A stretch of DNA of 64,000 nucleotides from Allium sativum (Eukaryota; Streptophyta; Magnoliopsida; Asparagales; Amaryllidaceae). The stretch's first letter is position 1. Every line of letters starts with the position of its first letter. The DNA is taken from the NCBI GenBank assembly GCA_030737875.1, contig CM060910.1, forward strand, positions 617,533,303 to 617,597,302. The letters run 5' to 3'. Positions 37,071 through 49,326 of this stretch are shown here, one piece after another. A program made the position numbers and the translations under genes. The notes under the pieces were generated by a model. That model was given only the letters and a program-made list of their open reading frames with translations, was not told where the DNA came from and ran no database searches.

Positions 37071-39195
37071 CAATTAACATCCATTCAACCATCAATAACC
37101 CAAACAGGTTATAACATCATTTGAGGTAAATAATTCATGTGTGGATAATATGAACAATTACTAATATATAATTTATTTGAGGAATCCGGTTGGGTCCCTC
37201 CAACCTATTCTTCCCTGCATATCAGTTCATGATATAATTTTTTATAACATCATATGAATAATAATTTAAACTAGCACATCAACCATTGACATACAACAAG
37301 CAAATCACGACATCCAATCAACCAATTAATTGTGAATAATAATTATGTGAATTTAGCACGTCCAAGAATTTCAGAAAAGTGTAAGAATTAACTCACATTG
37401 TTTTCATTTGTCGGTTCTGGCGTTGTTATGTTTAATTTTAGATAGTGTTTAAAATTAAACAAAATCCAGTTGTCTCTGATCCCTTCTAAACCAACGTAAG
37501 AACGTAGTCTTCTTCGCTGCGATTCCAACGCTTCCGGTTTCTCGAAATTATGATTTCAAACAATCGGGTTACGCTTATAACAACAATATACTTAAACCAA
37601 TTATTAATATATTTATTGATCAACTTAATTATTAATTAACTTAATTCGTATGCTTACCGTTGCTTTTCAACCTTCACATTCCATTTGCGTCAACCGTCGC
37701 TCGTTGTCTTCTCCTTTTCATAATCCACGAACTGCAAATCCCCTTTCTTCAGTTCATATGCATGCTCCACCCTTCGCTACAAATGTACACGCATGTACAT
37801 ATCGGCCATCCATTCCATGAAACATTCCATTTATGGCCACCATCTCTGTTTACCAGTCCCAAACAAAAAACAACTCTGCCAACCTCGTACCACTTCACAG
37901 ACTACATCTACTCTAACCCATCACCAAGGTTTTAACCAGCGCCATGCACTGTTCCCACCACGCATGCCTCATGTTACAACTTCTTCCATGGTTTCAAGTC
38001 ACCGTTCTTCTCCTTGCTTCGACTTCCTCTCCCAAAACCCTCCGCCAGAACCCACGTTTAAACCTCTGGCTCCAGATCCGTAACCAACTGAAAGAACACG
38101 CAACCTTTCATTTTTACTACAAGTTGAATAACAAACCCCCTCCACACGCAACTCCCACTTCTCTCCGGGGCAACGTAACTCGCTCGATCACACTTGGTTC
38201 ACATCTTCTCACTACACTTCTTCCATGTATACCCTTCTCATGCCTTCCACTACCACTACACAACGTATACCATATCTCTACACACGTCCGCATTAACCAC
38301 TGATTAAACTATACCACTCAACTCCCCAACTAATACCGGAGCTGCCAACGCCATTCACATCCGCTCCGACGTCCTCCCTCTCCGACCGATATGCACCACT
38401 CGACTCCAGGTGCGACACAAATTGATGCCAGATTTCACCAAAATTAACCCGTATACGCGCCTCGCTTCACTAAACACTTCCATGCCCATGAAATTGCCTA
38501 TCGATCCCTAACTTTCAACTAACACCACTTATGGACATCGGTCAAAATTCTAAGATAATAGAAATGTGGTCGCAATGATTTTTCGAATGATATATCGCCA
38601 TTTTTATTCACTGTGTTTTCGATTCTAAAAGATAAAGGACGAACAAAGCAGGCCTCTGTATATATATAACGTGAGAGCCTTGGCAAGCACGGCTTAAAAA
38701 TATAGGATGTAGAATAGGTCAGCTTGAATTGATGGGCATGCACGTGTTAATGTGAGTTGATATGTTAGGGTATGGCTACAACATGAAATGGTCAGGTGTG
38801 CATATCCTTTGTTGTTGGTTAGTATGGGGAGGTAACATCTACAGGCTGTTTTTCCTTTTGTAGCATAAGGTCTAGGGATGAAGGCAATGCATGTGGAGAT
38901 ATTAAATTGGGAAAGGAGCAGATGATGCATGTGGACTTTTAATCTTTGTCTTTGTGAAATATAGCTTGCGCCATGGTGTGTATACCTTATTCTGATGGGA
39001 CAAAACACTTTTGTAGAGAATAAAGTAGATTATTAGGAAACGAAAATATTTATCATGGACGTGTGTTGATAGCATTGACAGATGCAAAGTGAGATATTTT
39101 TCTTCAAACCATGGACGGTAGCAAAGGTTTTCAGTTGGCAGAAAATGTGGCACGCAAGTATGGTTCATTAATTAGATTTTTAGGGTATCGTGCTG
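34080..39195 (-). mobile_element. Family A-like long LTR, minus strand (related subfamily)
   Basis: The left end tgtaaaggccc is the minus-strand image of the family A LTR end (gggtctttaca at 25299). Internal blocks match family A at low identity: tgttaagcaagagaatttctccgcc at about 34790 against 950-980, the tacggtcttcaa block at 35070 against 1205, and a pyrimidine-rich leader at 37670-38500. A donor-like GTAAGC (minus) sits at 37657 and TATA-like tatatatata at 38658. The right end is uncertain, placed near 39195 where acgataccctaaaaatc (minus) resembles an LTR start. Overlapping frames at 37660-38303 are not conserved coding. Confidence 0.6.
37027..37067. repeat. (AT)n microsatellite
   Basis: About 20 uninterrupted AT dinucleotides inside the A-like LTR. 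Confidence 0.92.
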
Positions 39196-39306
39196 TATAG
39201 AATTTTATCATTTATGGACCGTTATCGACAGAAATAAAAATACCGCTGCATCGACCAATGCCCCACGATCCCAAAAATATAAAAATATCGGTAGATTAAC
39301 TTATAT
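39196..39306. other. Short unassigned segment between two LTRs
   Basis: About 110 bp, AT-rich, with no match elsewhere in the window. It is either pre-insertion flank or the true end of the A-like LTR. Confidence 0.4.
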
Positions 39307-41654
39307 TGTGAAACCCTGAAATGTCGATATAGAATAACACTTCGTAATTTTAAAATATTAAAATTAACAAATTTAAGGACACTTAATTTTTAGAAGAAGA
39401 ATTAACTGAAACGGGTTACGCCATTGCGTTCGTCTAGGAACTTTGCTTAAGATAGAGTCCGAGTTTGCACAAATCGGGCTCCGTATGAAGAAGTTATGGA
39501 GCTTAGAAGATTTCAAGTTTGAACAGAAATTAAATAAAATAATAATTAATAAGCTAAAACCCGTTCGAATTTCAAAACAACAGAATTGGGCTGAGCGGGA
39601 AATTTCGCGCTCAGGGCTGTCGACCCCCAAGGGTCGATACAGGTGTCGAACCCCCTATAAGGGTGTCGACATAGGTGTCGACCCCCAGTCGGCTAGGTTG
39701 GACTGACGTGTTCGGTGACGATTTTTCTGATTTTAGAGCATATGTGGCTTCATTTGGTTGGCTGAGTGATGTGTTATTGTGAAATGGATGGTTTAGATTG
39801 ATCCTAATCTAATCTAAGGGCTTTAATTAATCCTATACATATATGTAAACACCTATAAACCTAAACCCTAATCTAAACTAAAATCATTCATAAGCCGCTA
39901 TGATGCTGCATCCTAAACTAAGCTAGTCTCTTCTCCAACGAATTAAAGCTTAGGAATTGTGAAAGAGGATAACGGTTCTAGAATAGCAACAAACGCTTAA
40001 TCTATTCTTTCTTCTACCGCAGTGAGTTCTAGTCACTTTTAGGTTTAAATAGATAAATATGAATTATGGTAGACTATGAATTGGGTATATGTTGTAAATC
40101 ATGAACTTATGCAAGCATATTATGTCATTTTCCCTAGATTTAATATATGGACATTCTACTATGTTTCCTATGTGAATCTTGAATTACAATTATATTGTGG
40201 TACATGTGAACTTGTTAATATAGATCCAACTTTCTAGATCTGATTGTGGTGATTCGATATGACGTTTATATGAATATTGATTTGTAACCATGTTAGGATG
40301 ATACTACATCCATTAATTTGACATTACTTGGATCTGGACTTTGGTATTAATCACCTTTCACTTGTTATATTATGACACCTTGGTATATGTGGTAAACTTC
40401 ACATGTGAATCTAAACTTGTTATTATGCCACCCTGTCTGTGCAGATTTAGGTAATTGGACACCTAATATTGAATCTAGATCTCATTATGCTTTCCTAAAC
40501 ACAAGTTATTATCTTGATGTCCACTTTATTATGATAGTTATCACATGTCCATTCACTTAGTTACTATGCCAGTTATGTTAATATTTATGCCAAAACATGT
40601 TGAACTGTCACCCTTATCATGTTCCCATTTATTTTTATGATGAGGCTAATTTATAGCCTCAATGACGCCAAAATACATGTGATCATGTTAGTTAGGAAAT
40701 GGGGAAAAAGGGGATTTATAATTGGCATAATTTGTATAATGTTTTATATAAGTTGGACATATAATTCAAATAGGAAAACATAGTAATAATCACCTATAAT
40801 GACATAGGAAAATTTGGATAAAAATGGCATAATTTGAATACGACCATTTATGGACATGTAATTCAAATTATTGTTGCAAAATAGGTATTGACATCTATAA
40901 AAGGAAAGGATTAATTAATTGGTAAATCAATTAAAAATGGCATAATTTGAATATGGACATTTATGGACATGTAATTCAAATTAATATGTATTGACATCCA
41001 AAATGGGAAAGGTTTAATTATTTGATTAATTAAAAATGGAATGTTTAGTAATTACAATTAGTAATTGTAATTGTACTTATGGCACGAGGTTAGGTTACAT
41101 TAGTGGTGGAAGTCAGCTCGTACGTGACCGGCATATCCAGCATCCACTAATGTTGAACCTAATGTGGGAGGTTTAAGTACGCGAATACGAATTGGGCAAA
41201 GACATGAGATTAGGCCCAACTGTGGAATAAGACTTCCTAGACCCAACCAGTATATCTAGCATCCACATGTTGTAGGCCTAATGTAGGAGGTCTAGCCCAT
41301 TATAAACCATAAATGGACATGGTAATGAATCAAACTACTTAATCTAATATAATCCATAAGGGACTGTATGAATATGAAGTAAAGATAGGGTTAAGAAAAA
41401 CATGTTTGGATCAGTAGGAGGGTTAAGTACATCTTAGGTGGGTGGGTAATATTAATATATAGACCCACAAACTTAATCATTAAAGAAACATGCTTGAATC
41501 AGTAGGAGGTTTAAGTACATCTTGGGTTGGTGGGTAATATTTGTATATATATGCCCACAAACTTAACCTGTCGGTGTTATGAAATTAAAGACATCGTTAG
41601 GTAAACATAACCAGTGAAAAACCTAGTAGTGGGGATGCAAGACAAAGGGGAGAG
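39307..41654 (+). mobile_element. Family B3-type LTR, plus strand, truncated
   Basis: Starts tgtgaaaccctgaaat (decayed tgtaacacccc). The E2F/GTCGAC block lies at 39591-39690 and a TATA-like region near 39830-39870 precedes the leader. Between 40080 and 41650 it matches the inverted B3 LTR (for example the ttaggtgtccaat-type block at 40450 and the tgggaggttt block at 41165). It ends inside caagacaaaggggagag where the next LTR begins, so the terminal several hundred bases are missing. Confidence 0.8.
39591..39690 (+). promoter_or_regulatory. E2F-like palindrome plus GTCGAC repeats (B3 plus LTR)
   Basis: gagcgggaaatttcgcgctc at 39593-39612 has two E2F-type half sites back to back (GCGGGAAA and TTTCGCGC). 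It is followed by five GTCGA motifs, several embedded in ccccctataaggg-type palindromes. Confidence 0.62.
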
Positions 41655-42763
41655 TGTAACACCCCACCTCCGCCAGGGTCACTCACAAGAGAATGCACTA
41701 GCTTTGGAGGGGCGTTGTCTAGGTAAACATGCACAGAAATATTACAAGACTATACATATAAAATAGTGGAAGAAAAACCAAATTTCATTACCTCATAAAA
41801 TTAAAAGGTCTAAAGCCTTTTACATCAAAATGCCTTTAAAAGCCATTACATTGAAAACCTGTCTTGCAATAGTTAAAGAAGCATAAAACCACAGTCATAA
41901 AATATTCCCCAAGTAAAACGGTAAAGCAGCCGTAGCCAAGAAAAATCCAAGCCATACATGATGACCTTGAAGCAGAAGAAGTCCGAGCTAAATAACAGTA
42001 TTTCCTCCCTAAAAACCTGGGGGGGGGGGGATGGAAGACAAAGAGGCGAAAGAAAACGGGGTCAGTCATAAAGACTGGTAAGTCCTATCTACTTCCAGCA
42101 TAAAAACAAGTAAAGGTAACATGACATGCATAAACTAAAAGTAAACATAAGGATGATGACAAGACAGACAAGCTAAACCAAGGTAACAGGATGAACTACT
42201 GTATCAAGATAAACTACGGTCACTATGAATCAAGTATAACATCCCAAGGTTCTATCGAGTATAACATCCCAAGGTTATATCGAGTATAACATCCCAAGGT
42301 TCTATCGAGTATAACATCCCAAGGTTCTATTGAGTATAACACCCCAAGGTTCTATCAAGTATATTTGCCCTGCACCTTCCGTACTAGTATCCCAACCCGT
42401 GTCATGTGTTAGCTACAAAATGTCCCTTGAACAATGTCATGGAATGGTCCATGTCAACCTAATGTAGGTTTTCCCAACTCGTATGTTTCTTTCCATGTAT
42501 ATGTTTAGTCCTTTGCCATAAATCCTACGGGCTTCCTCACGTAGTTCTATACTACTTCAACGTAGTTCCATTATCCTTGAAATCGTTTGGACTGTCACCC
42601 TTGATCTAGCTGTATTTTCTTACCATGAATTCTCGAATATTCGGCTAGGATTTATGCCACCTAGGACCACTAGGGATTACGCTACCTACTAAACGTTTTC
42701 GTAACTCGGTTTGGGTTTAAGCAGCCTAGGACCGCTAGGGATTATGCTATCCGTCAACCACGC
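41655..42763 (-). mobile_element. Family C LTR end, minus strand, truncated
   Basis: tgtaacaccccacctccgcca at the left is the inverse of the family C LTR end (54920-54941). Homology continues through ctagctttggaggggcg, the G-rich tract and the gtcagtcataaagactgg block (inverse of 54520-54560). The LTR is broken after about 1.1 kb by the B2 LTR at 42764. gagag at 41650-41654 would be the left target duplication. Confidence 0.82.
42231..42363. repeat. 25-bp tandem repeat
   Basis: Five units of a 25-bp repeat with core gtataacatcccaaggtt, plus a partial sixth, differing at a few positions. Not present at the equivalent place in the family C LTR at 52057-54941. Confidence 0.93.
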
Positions 42764-43014
42764 TGTACCACCCCGTAATTTTGTAACACTAGGATTCACA
42801 AATCAAGGCAGAGCTAAAATTTAAAATAAAAATCAAGGGAAACAAGCTACGTCATTGCGTTCGTCTCAGAATTCTGCATGAAAACAAGTCCGAGTTTGCG
42901 AGAATCGGAGTCCGTAAGAAGGAGATATGACCCTCCGAAGTTTCAGGAATTTTCAGAACAGAAAACAGCTCGAAATTCGAATTCGAAATTCGAATTCAAA
43001 CCCGGAAGCGGGCT

Positions 43015-43125
43015 GGGCGAGAAAATTCCCGCCCAGGACCTAGGTCGACTGGGGAGTCGACTGGGTAGTCGACCCCCCTGACCAGGTCGATTGCCTAGTC
43101 GACCTGGGTGTCGACCTGGGTACAG
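43015..43125 (+). promoter_or_regulatory. E2F-like palindrome plus GTCGAC repeats (B2 5' LTR)
   Basis: gggcgagaaaattcccgccc at 43015-43034 is followed by GTCGAC or GTCGA motifs about every 12-20 bp up to 43120. The TATA box lies about 75 bp further on. Confidence 0.62.
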
Positions 43126-45044
43126 AAACCCACTTTTGGGCCTGGGTGCATTCTGATGTACCTGGTCTCGTTTTCTTCCTAGGTTCGTCCGCCTAATCCT
43201 ATATAAACAGCCTTGGTCTCCTTCTCTATTCACAATTCTTTTCTATCCTTATGCTGCCTCTGAGAAAATGTATAAATAAATAAAATAATATATAAAATAA
43301 ATCAAGACGAGGAAATGCTGCTCAAGACTTTCAAGAAGAAGATTCGAATCAAGATTAAAGCTTCAAGATAAGAATCAAAGGCCAACTCAAACAGTTTCGA
43401 GCAACGTCGCACGAATCATAGCAACACCATCTTTCTATTCTAAAAACCGATCAATGTAAGTCGGTTACTTTTTAGATTTGAACGTTTTCTCTATTCGTGA
43501 CATGAAATTAAAGGAATAAAAGAATATGCCAAATCTCTCTATTCGAATCAGTGCTTATATCTTTGGACCTAATTAAGAACTGTTCTGATTCGATGACCAA
43601 TAAGATTGTGACTATGAAACTATGGACCTTAAAACCATATGCCTCTTTGACTATGAACATTGCCTCTTTGACTATGAACATTGCCTATGATTGTGACTCA
43701 TGACTATGAGAATTATTTCCTTGACTATGAACACAAGCCTATGCCTTTGATTAGGAAACATAAACTATTGCCTATGACATAACAAGGACAACTGTGATTA
43801 AACACCTATGATTCATGACTAGGAAAGTGTTGCTTAAGTTTTGTGACTGTGAAATTGGGTCTAAACCTGGTTATCTATTCTGTCTATTCTTGGTTTTCTT
43901 TGGTTTTAGACCTTGGGAATTTACCTATTAAGTTAGGTCTACCCATGTTCTTGAACCTACGTTGTTATTCAACCCTTTTTATGTCATGAGATTTTCAGAC
44001 CTATAGGCCTTCGATGTTTTAGATCAATTTCAGTGTAGTTCGTTAGGTCTGTAATTAGTAAATTATCATTTTATGCTAGTTATTATGTCTATCTTTTTCA
44101 TAGCATCTTTGGCTCATTCCCTGTTTTCTACGAATCTAGATTTATCTATAATCTAGGTTGAATCACGATTATACGAATGATGGGAATACGATTTGAGCAA
44201 AATATGAAATTTACTAAAACGTAGTTATAAACTTGGAAATTGGCATAAATTGGGAACATGTATTATGGCATGTTCATAAAAATGCAAATTGGATAAATTT
44301 GACATGAATTATAGGATGTGTAATTTGAATCTAGTATTGACGTGTAAATCTAGCATTTACATGAACTGTGAACTAGAATAATAAGTCTAGTTTGACATGA
44401 ACTGTAATTAGAATGTTAAATCAGAATTGGATTAGCTAATTTGGCATAATAAGTATATTGGCATAAATTTGAAATTGGCCATAATTGGGAATAATTGTCA
44501 TGTTTAGCAAAGTCATGGTTAGTGACACTTAATTTGGTATAGTTTACATACCAAAAAGCATAAATATGATATAGAGGGGAAAATGGGTCATAAGAATAAA
44601 TGTTGACAATTTACATTAAAAGAGTAATTATGAAATAAGTAAATTAGGAATAATTTACTTATAGAATTTGTCCTAAATGAAAAAATGTAAATTTAGACAA
44701 ATTAAAGGTTTATTAACGACGTCTCTTTTAATAACACACCAGAAAGTTCTAGGGTGACAGAGAGGATAGTGTCTAGGCTTGGGTTTGGAAAATACAAGTT
44801 TCCTGCTCTCCCTGGCTATCCCTAACTGATCCGACGGATGGGATGGTTACTTTCAAAACCTGATTTGAAAATTAATCGAAACCCTTTGAACTTAGAAAAC
44901 ACGAATAGGCCTAACCCGAGGTTCGACTGAGTTGCGATGTAAACCTGCCCAGAACCAACCGGCACATCAAGTAATTGCAACAATATCTGTCTAATGTGAG
45001 TGGTCGCGGCTTTAATCTATTTAATTAAAGCTAGAACAAGAATG

Positions 45045-45600
45045 GTAGGGTTAAGTTAACTAAGACACTTAACCAATTCAACATGGTAACCAAATCGATG
45101 GGTGGGGTTAGGTTCATACTGACACTTAACACAGTTAAGCTATAATGGGAGGGTTAAGTCCATAGGAACACTTAACCAACTTAACACAGTTAAGCTAGAA
45201 TGGGAGGGCTAAGTCCATAGGGACACTTAACCAACTTAACAAGGTAACAAGACAAGATTTGTAGGGGTTAAGTAACTAAGAAAACACTTTGCCGAATTAA
45301 CATGTTAACTAGACTAGAAGGTGGGGTTAAGTAAAGTTAATACACTTAGCCAAATTAACATGTTAACTAGACTAGAGGTTGGGGTTAAGTAAAATTTAAG
45401 TTAAAAAGGAACACTTAAACAATATAGGATGATTGGGTAGGGTTAAGTAATAAGAAATACTTAACCAATATAACTTGATTTGTGGTAAGGTTAAGTCAAC
45501 ATGAATTACTGATAACACTTAACCAGTTTAACAGGATAAATGAAGAAGGTTAAGTTAGCTTGAATTGACTAATGACACTTAACCAATCCAAATTGACGGG
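45045..45600. repeat. Hairpin-unit array (B2 5' LTR)
   Basis: Repeated gggttaagt ... acttaacc units (also gttaactagac/cattaacatg-linked versions) with a period of about 45-55 bp. It is roughly 180 bp shorter than the array in the sister LTR because several units are missing after gggttaagtaaaattta at about 45390. Confidence 0.85.
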
Positions 45601-47253
45601 AAAGAGAACTAAGTAGTAAACCTTAGTTAAAAGGAGCTAAGTAGTAAACCTTAGTTAAGAAAACAACGATTCTGGAAACTAAGTGGTAAACCTTAGTTAG
45701 CAAAACGAAGTAGTAATTCTTAGTATAACACGGGAAGGAGCGAACGTCCGTCTGAGTAAAAAGAAGGCTCCAACGAATTGGGTTACGAAGCCCGAGGCTT
45801 CGAGGGGACGTGAGGGTACTCCTGGTATCCCTCTGTGAGGTTGCAGATGATCCTCCTAGGCTCACAGAGGTTAAGGTCTACGTTAGAAGAACCAGGGGTA
45901 TGCCTTGGTTGCAATATATGGCAACCTAAAGACTAGGATGGACCAGCGTGATTCGGCGAGGAAACGTTAGCCCTGTGATAGCAACTCGTCGTCTACCATC
46001 CATCTTGAGTCAGTCGAGATACATGAGGCGGAAAGGCGGAGAACTCCAAAAGACCATATACTTGCTATCTAGTTATGGGTGAGGATTGCCTTAGGTTAGT
46101 GGGGCATAGGGGGCCTGCGTATAGTTCTCATTTTTCAAGGTGTGCCTTTCATTAGTTGAGGGAGGGGTCGAGTGGGACCATAGCCACTGGAATAAAAACA
46201 GACCTTAGCATCTGCATCGGCAGATATCTAAAAGCTCCCGACTGAGTTTTGTGTTTCTTGATTTGCCCTGCCACAGGACTCGGGCCGCACATTACCGGAC
46301 ATGTGCATCTAGACAAGCGATAACTATTCGCGATACATGCGTGGGGAAGTATAGGAACATATACCACTCTAGGTAGTGTGTCCTAGACTTGTGGGCATCG
46401 TTCGATAGGTAGCATAATCCCTAGTTGGACTAGGTGGCATAAACCCTGAATCCGAGAAGCGTTCAGCAGATAGCGTAAACTCTAGTTGAATCTAGAAAGC
46501 ACTTGATAGAAAACCCTAGATTAGATCTAGGTAATAAATAATAAATGTATGCCTGAAGGCAATGGAAACTACAGGGATTGGGATCACGTTATCGTTACTA
46601 GTTGGGACACTAGTTAGGTGGTGCAGAGATATAGAAATCAGTATAACAAGGAAATAGCGAAGCGACGAAAGTGTTAGAGCATATCCAGTGAATCTTATCT
46701 TAGCATATCTTGTGTTAATCTTGTCTAATCTTGCTGATCCTATCATCATGGTGTTATCTTGTATTCAGTTAATTCATGTCGTTTTGTTTTTCCATGTACA
46801 CATGCTAGAAGTTACTGAACTTACTCAGGCTTTATGTCTGACTCTGTTTTTCTTTTGTCTTCTTTTCTTCCGTTCCCTCCCCCCCCCCCCCCACCCCAAG
46901 GTTGTAAAGAAGGGAATAGTATAGCTCAGGTTAAGTTGGGTTGTCACTCTTTCCCAGCTTGAAGATTTGTCGAAGTTTTGCTTGGATTCTCTTTTCAGAT
47001 GCTATGGCTGGCTCTTGCTACATTGGGGAATATAAATGTTGTTTTATTCTTCTTTATTTTGTAAGACAGATAATACTCTGATATTATAAAGAAATCGTTG
47101 TACAAACTATTTTATCAATAAAGCAAAGTTTTATTTTCTGCTATTGTAATTTTTGTCTGTCTTGTAATTTATCTACATCTTTTACCCTGAATACTTCACA
47201 GAACTTAGTGCATTCCCTTTGTGAGTGACACTAACGGATGTGGGTGTTACACG

Positions 47254-47271
47254 TGGTATCAGAGCTGGAGG
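47254..47271 (+). other. Primer binding site of B2
   Basis: tggtatcagagctggagg lies just after the 5' LTR. Its first 12 bases are the common plant gypsy tRNA-iMet-type site. Confidence 0.88.
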
Positions 47272-48955
47272 TTACCAGATCAGATAAAGAATTTGAAAAT
47301 TTATTTTCAAAATGGTTTTAATAGAAGCATTTTCAAAAGAAAAGATTTGTTTTAAAGGCATATTCCCCAAAGCCATACACACTACCTTCTCTTCCTCTGT
47401 TTGAATTCTTGTCTCCTTCTTTCTTGAGTCTCTGGGGCTCCTGGCTTTCTGGGAGGTAACCTCATCGATGGGCGAAGTCGTGCCTGGCTTCCATCCATAG
47501 CCGTAGTTGTTTCACCTACGGCCAGTTTTCTTTCAAGCTTATAGGGTTTTCTGTACAATGGAAGCAGCTTCCGAGAGATTTGTCAACATGACTACACACG
47601 GAAGAGGATGAGGAATTCATGGATGTAGATTTAGCTCACAAAGAAGGAAGGAATTATAAAACCTAAGACAAGAGGAAGTATCTTTACTAAGGTGTAATAG
47701 GGCATGTAATTAAGGGCAAAGGACAAGATTTTCAGAAGGGAAAGTACCTACTTTCGCCACCAAGCGTACCTAGGAGAAAGATAGTAAAGTTCTGTTGGAA
47801 GAGTCTAGTTTTGTTGTTCGTACTCTTTCCTTTGGTTTTAGCGCCTCGCATTTGTTCATATCCACTTCCATAGTTGAGTCTTTGCACCATAGTACTTGTA
47901 TAGTAGAAAGATCCCACTAGAGTCTCAAATCCAATTGGTGGTCCGACCAGTTTATTTTTGGTTAGTAGGGATTTGAGAATAGCTATCGAGTTTGCTTATA
48001 TCATCTCACGTAGATCGTCTAAATTCGGAGGAGATATTCCTTGGGTGCTTGTCTGATATTGGTTTAGGCCTTTGGGGCTTGTACTTGAGGAATGTCGAGT
48101 TCGACTACGATGGTTTGCGTGAGAGATGAATAGTTGTGGCAGGCACTCTAAAAAGCACGTAGTGACCTTTTGACCCTCATAGTTATGGCATGATGGATAA
48201 GCTAAGAGGAGAGACCTCTGATCATCTTAGTACATACACTTGGTACCGTGATTGACATCTGTTTATTTTGGAAATGGAGGCCAGAAACTTCAAAATCGTG
48301 AAGTTAAATTAGTTAAGATACAGTGGAGTAAAGCTCAAGAAGGCTAGATACTAGCATCATACCCTTTTTCCTTAAGGGTGCATCCTTGATTTCTTTTTTT
48401 AGGAGCTTTACGCATAATTGTTTCTCTCTTTCCAAAGTGTATCCTCTAGGTCGTATCTTCGATCCTTACGTAAAAGCCAATGGATGTAAACATGTATTTG
48501 AAACATGTTATGGTTGATGGTTGCAAGTGGTTGCTAGTGGTTGCTCGAGAATGCATATGCATACGTATTAGGCACTAGATCAGTTCGGACGCTTTCATAT
48601 TGCATTTACAGATATGTATTTGTTTGTAAGTTGAACTTGATACGTTATCATATGGATGTTGCATATGGATGAATGGCTATGCACACATGTAGTATTTACA
48701 TAACCAGGGATGCTTGCATACATGATTGGACGCATGGCACTGACATGATTCGCATTAAGGAGGTCAACTGAATCAGTAGACCGCCTGATTTTGCATTAGA
48801 TAAAGACATATACACACACTATGCATATGAACATGAAAGCATTAGAAATCTTTTAAGGACAATAAATGCCTGTGATTGAATGGTTGAGTAGATGGGTGAT
48901 TGGATGGTAGGACACATTCTTCCTAACTTGAAGATTTCGGGGACGATATCCTTTT

Positions 48956-48968
48956 AAGTGGGGGAGAA
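48956..48968 (+). other. Polypurine tract of B2
   Basis: aagtgggggagaa immediately precedes the 3' LTR start tgtaacacccc. Confidence 0.9.
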
Positions 48969-49219
48969 TGTAACACCCCATAATTCTGTAACACTAGGAT
49001 TCACAAATCAAGGCAGAATTAAAATTTAAATTCAAAATCAAGGGAAATGGGCTACGCCATTGCGTTCGTCTCGGAATTCTGCATGAAAAAGAGTCCGAGT
49101 TTGCGAGAATCGGAGTCCGTAAGAAGGAGATATGACCCTCCGAAGTTTCAGGAATTTTCAGAACAGAAAACAACTCGAAATTCGAATTCGAAATTCGAAT
49201 TCAAACCCAGAAGCGGGCT

Positions 49220-49326
49220 GGGTGGGAAAATTCCCGCCCAGGACCAAGGTCGACTGGGGAGTCGACTGGGTAGTCGACCCCCTTGACCAGGTCGACTGCC
49301 TAGTCGACCTGGGTGTCGACCTGGGT
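49220..49326 (+). promoter_or_regulatory. E2F-like palindrome plus GTCGAC repeats (B2 3' LTR)
   Basis: gggtgggaaaattcccgccc at 49220-49239, then six GTCGAC motifs. TATA box cctatataaata at about 49403. Confidence 0.62.

Larger units (their letters stand above)
42764..47251 (+). mobile_element. B2 5' LTR
   Basis: Starts tgtaccaccccgtaat and ends gggtgttaca. In order: E2F/GTCGAC block (43015-43125), TATA box cctatataaaca (about 43197), strong donor-like GTAAGT at 43456, tandem ctttgactatgaacattgc (43650-43690), hairpin array (45045-45600), long pyrimidine/poly-C tract ending in AG (46850-46900), and the conserved end block. Confidence 0.9.
47252..48968 (+). mobile_element. B2 internal region with gag-knuckle remnant only
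   Basis: Primer site at the left and polypurine tract at the right. The first 400 bp match the B1 leader/gag remnant. cctaagacaagaggaag (about 47665) is the decayed zinc-knuckle region also seen in B1. The remaining 1.2 kb has no protease, RT, RNase H or integrase motif and matches B1's 3' untranslated DNA toward the end. Any gag/pol functions must come from other elements. Confidence 0.8.

Noticed and set aside
37660..38303. Three overlapping frames (91, 96 and 119 codons) in a pyrimidine-rich region
   Set aside because: They sit in the leader of the minus-strand A-like LTR, in three frames over the same bases, with no domain. Strand and composition fit an LTR leader.
42231..42363. Regular direct repeats resembling a CRISPR array
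   Set aside because: Units abut without spacers, the context is a plant LTR, and there are no cas genes. It is a minisatellite.
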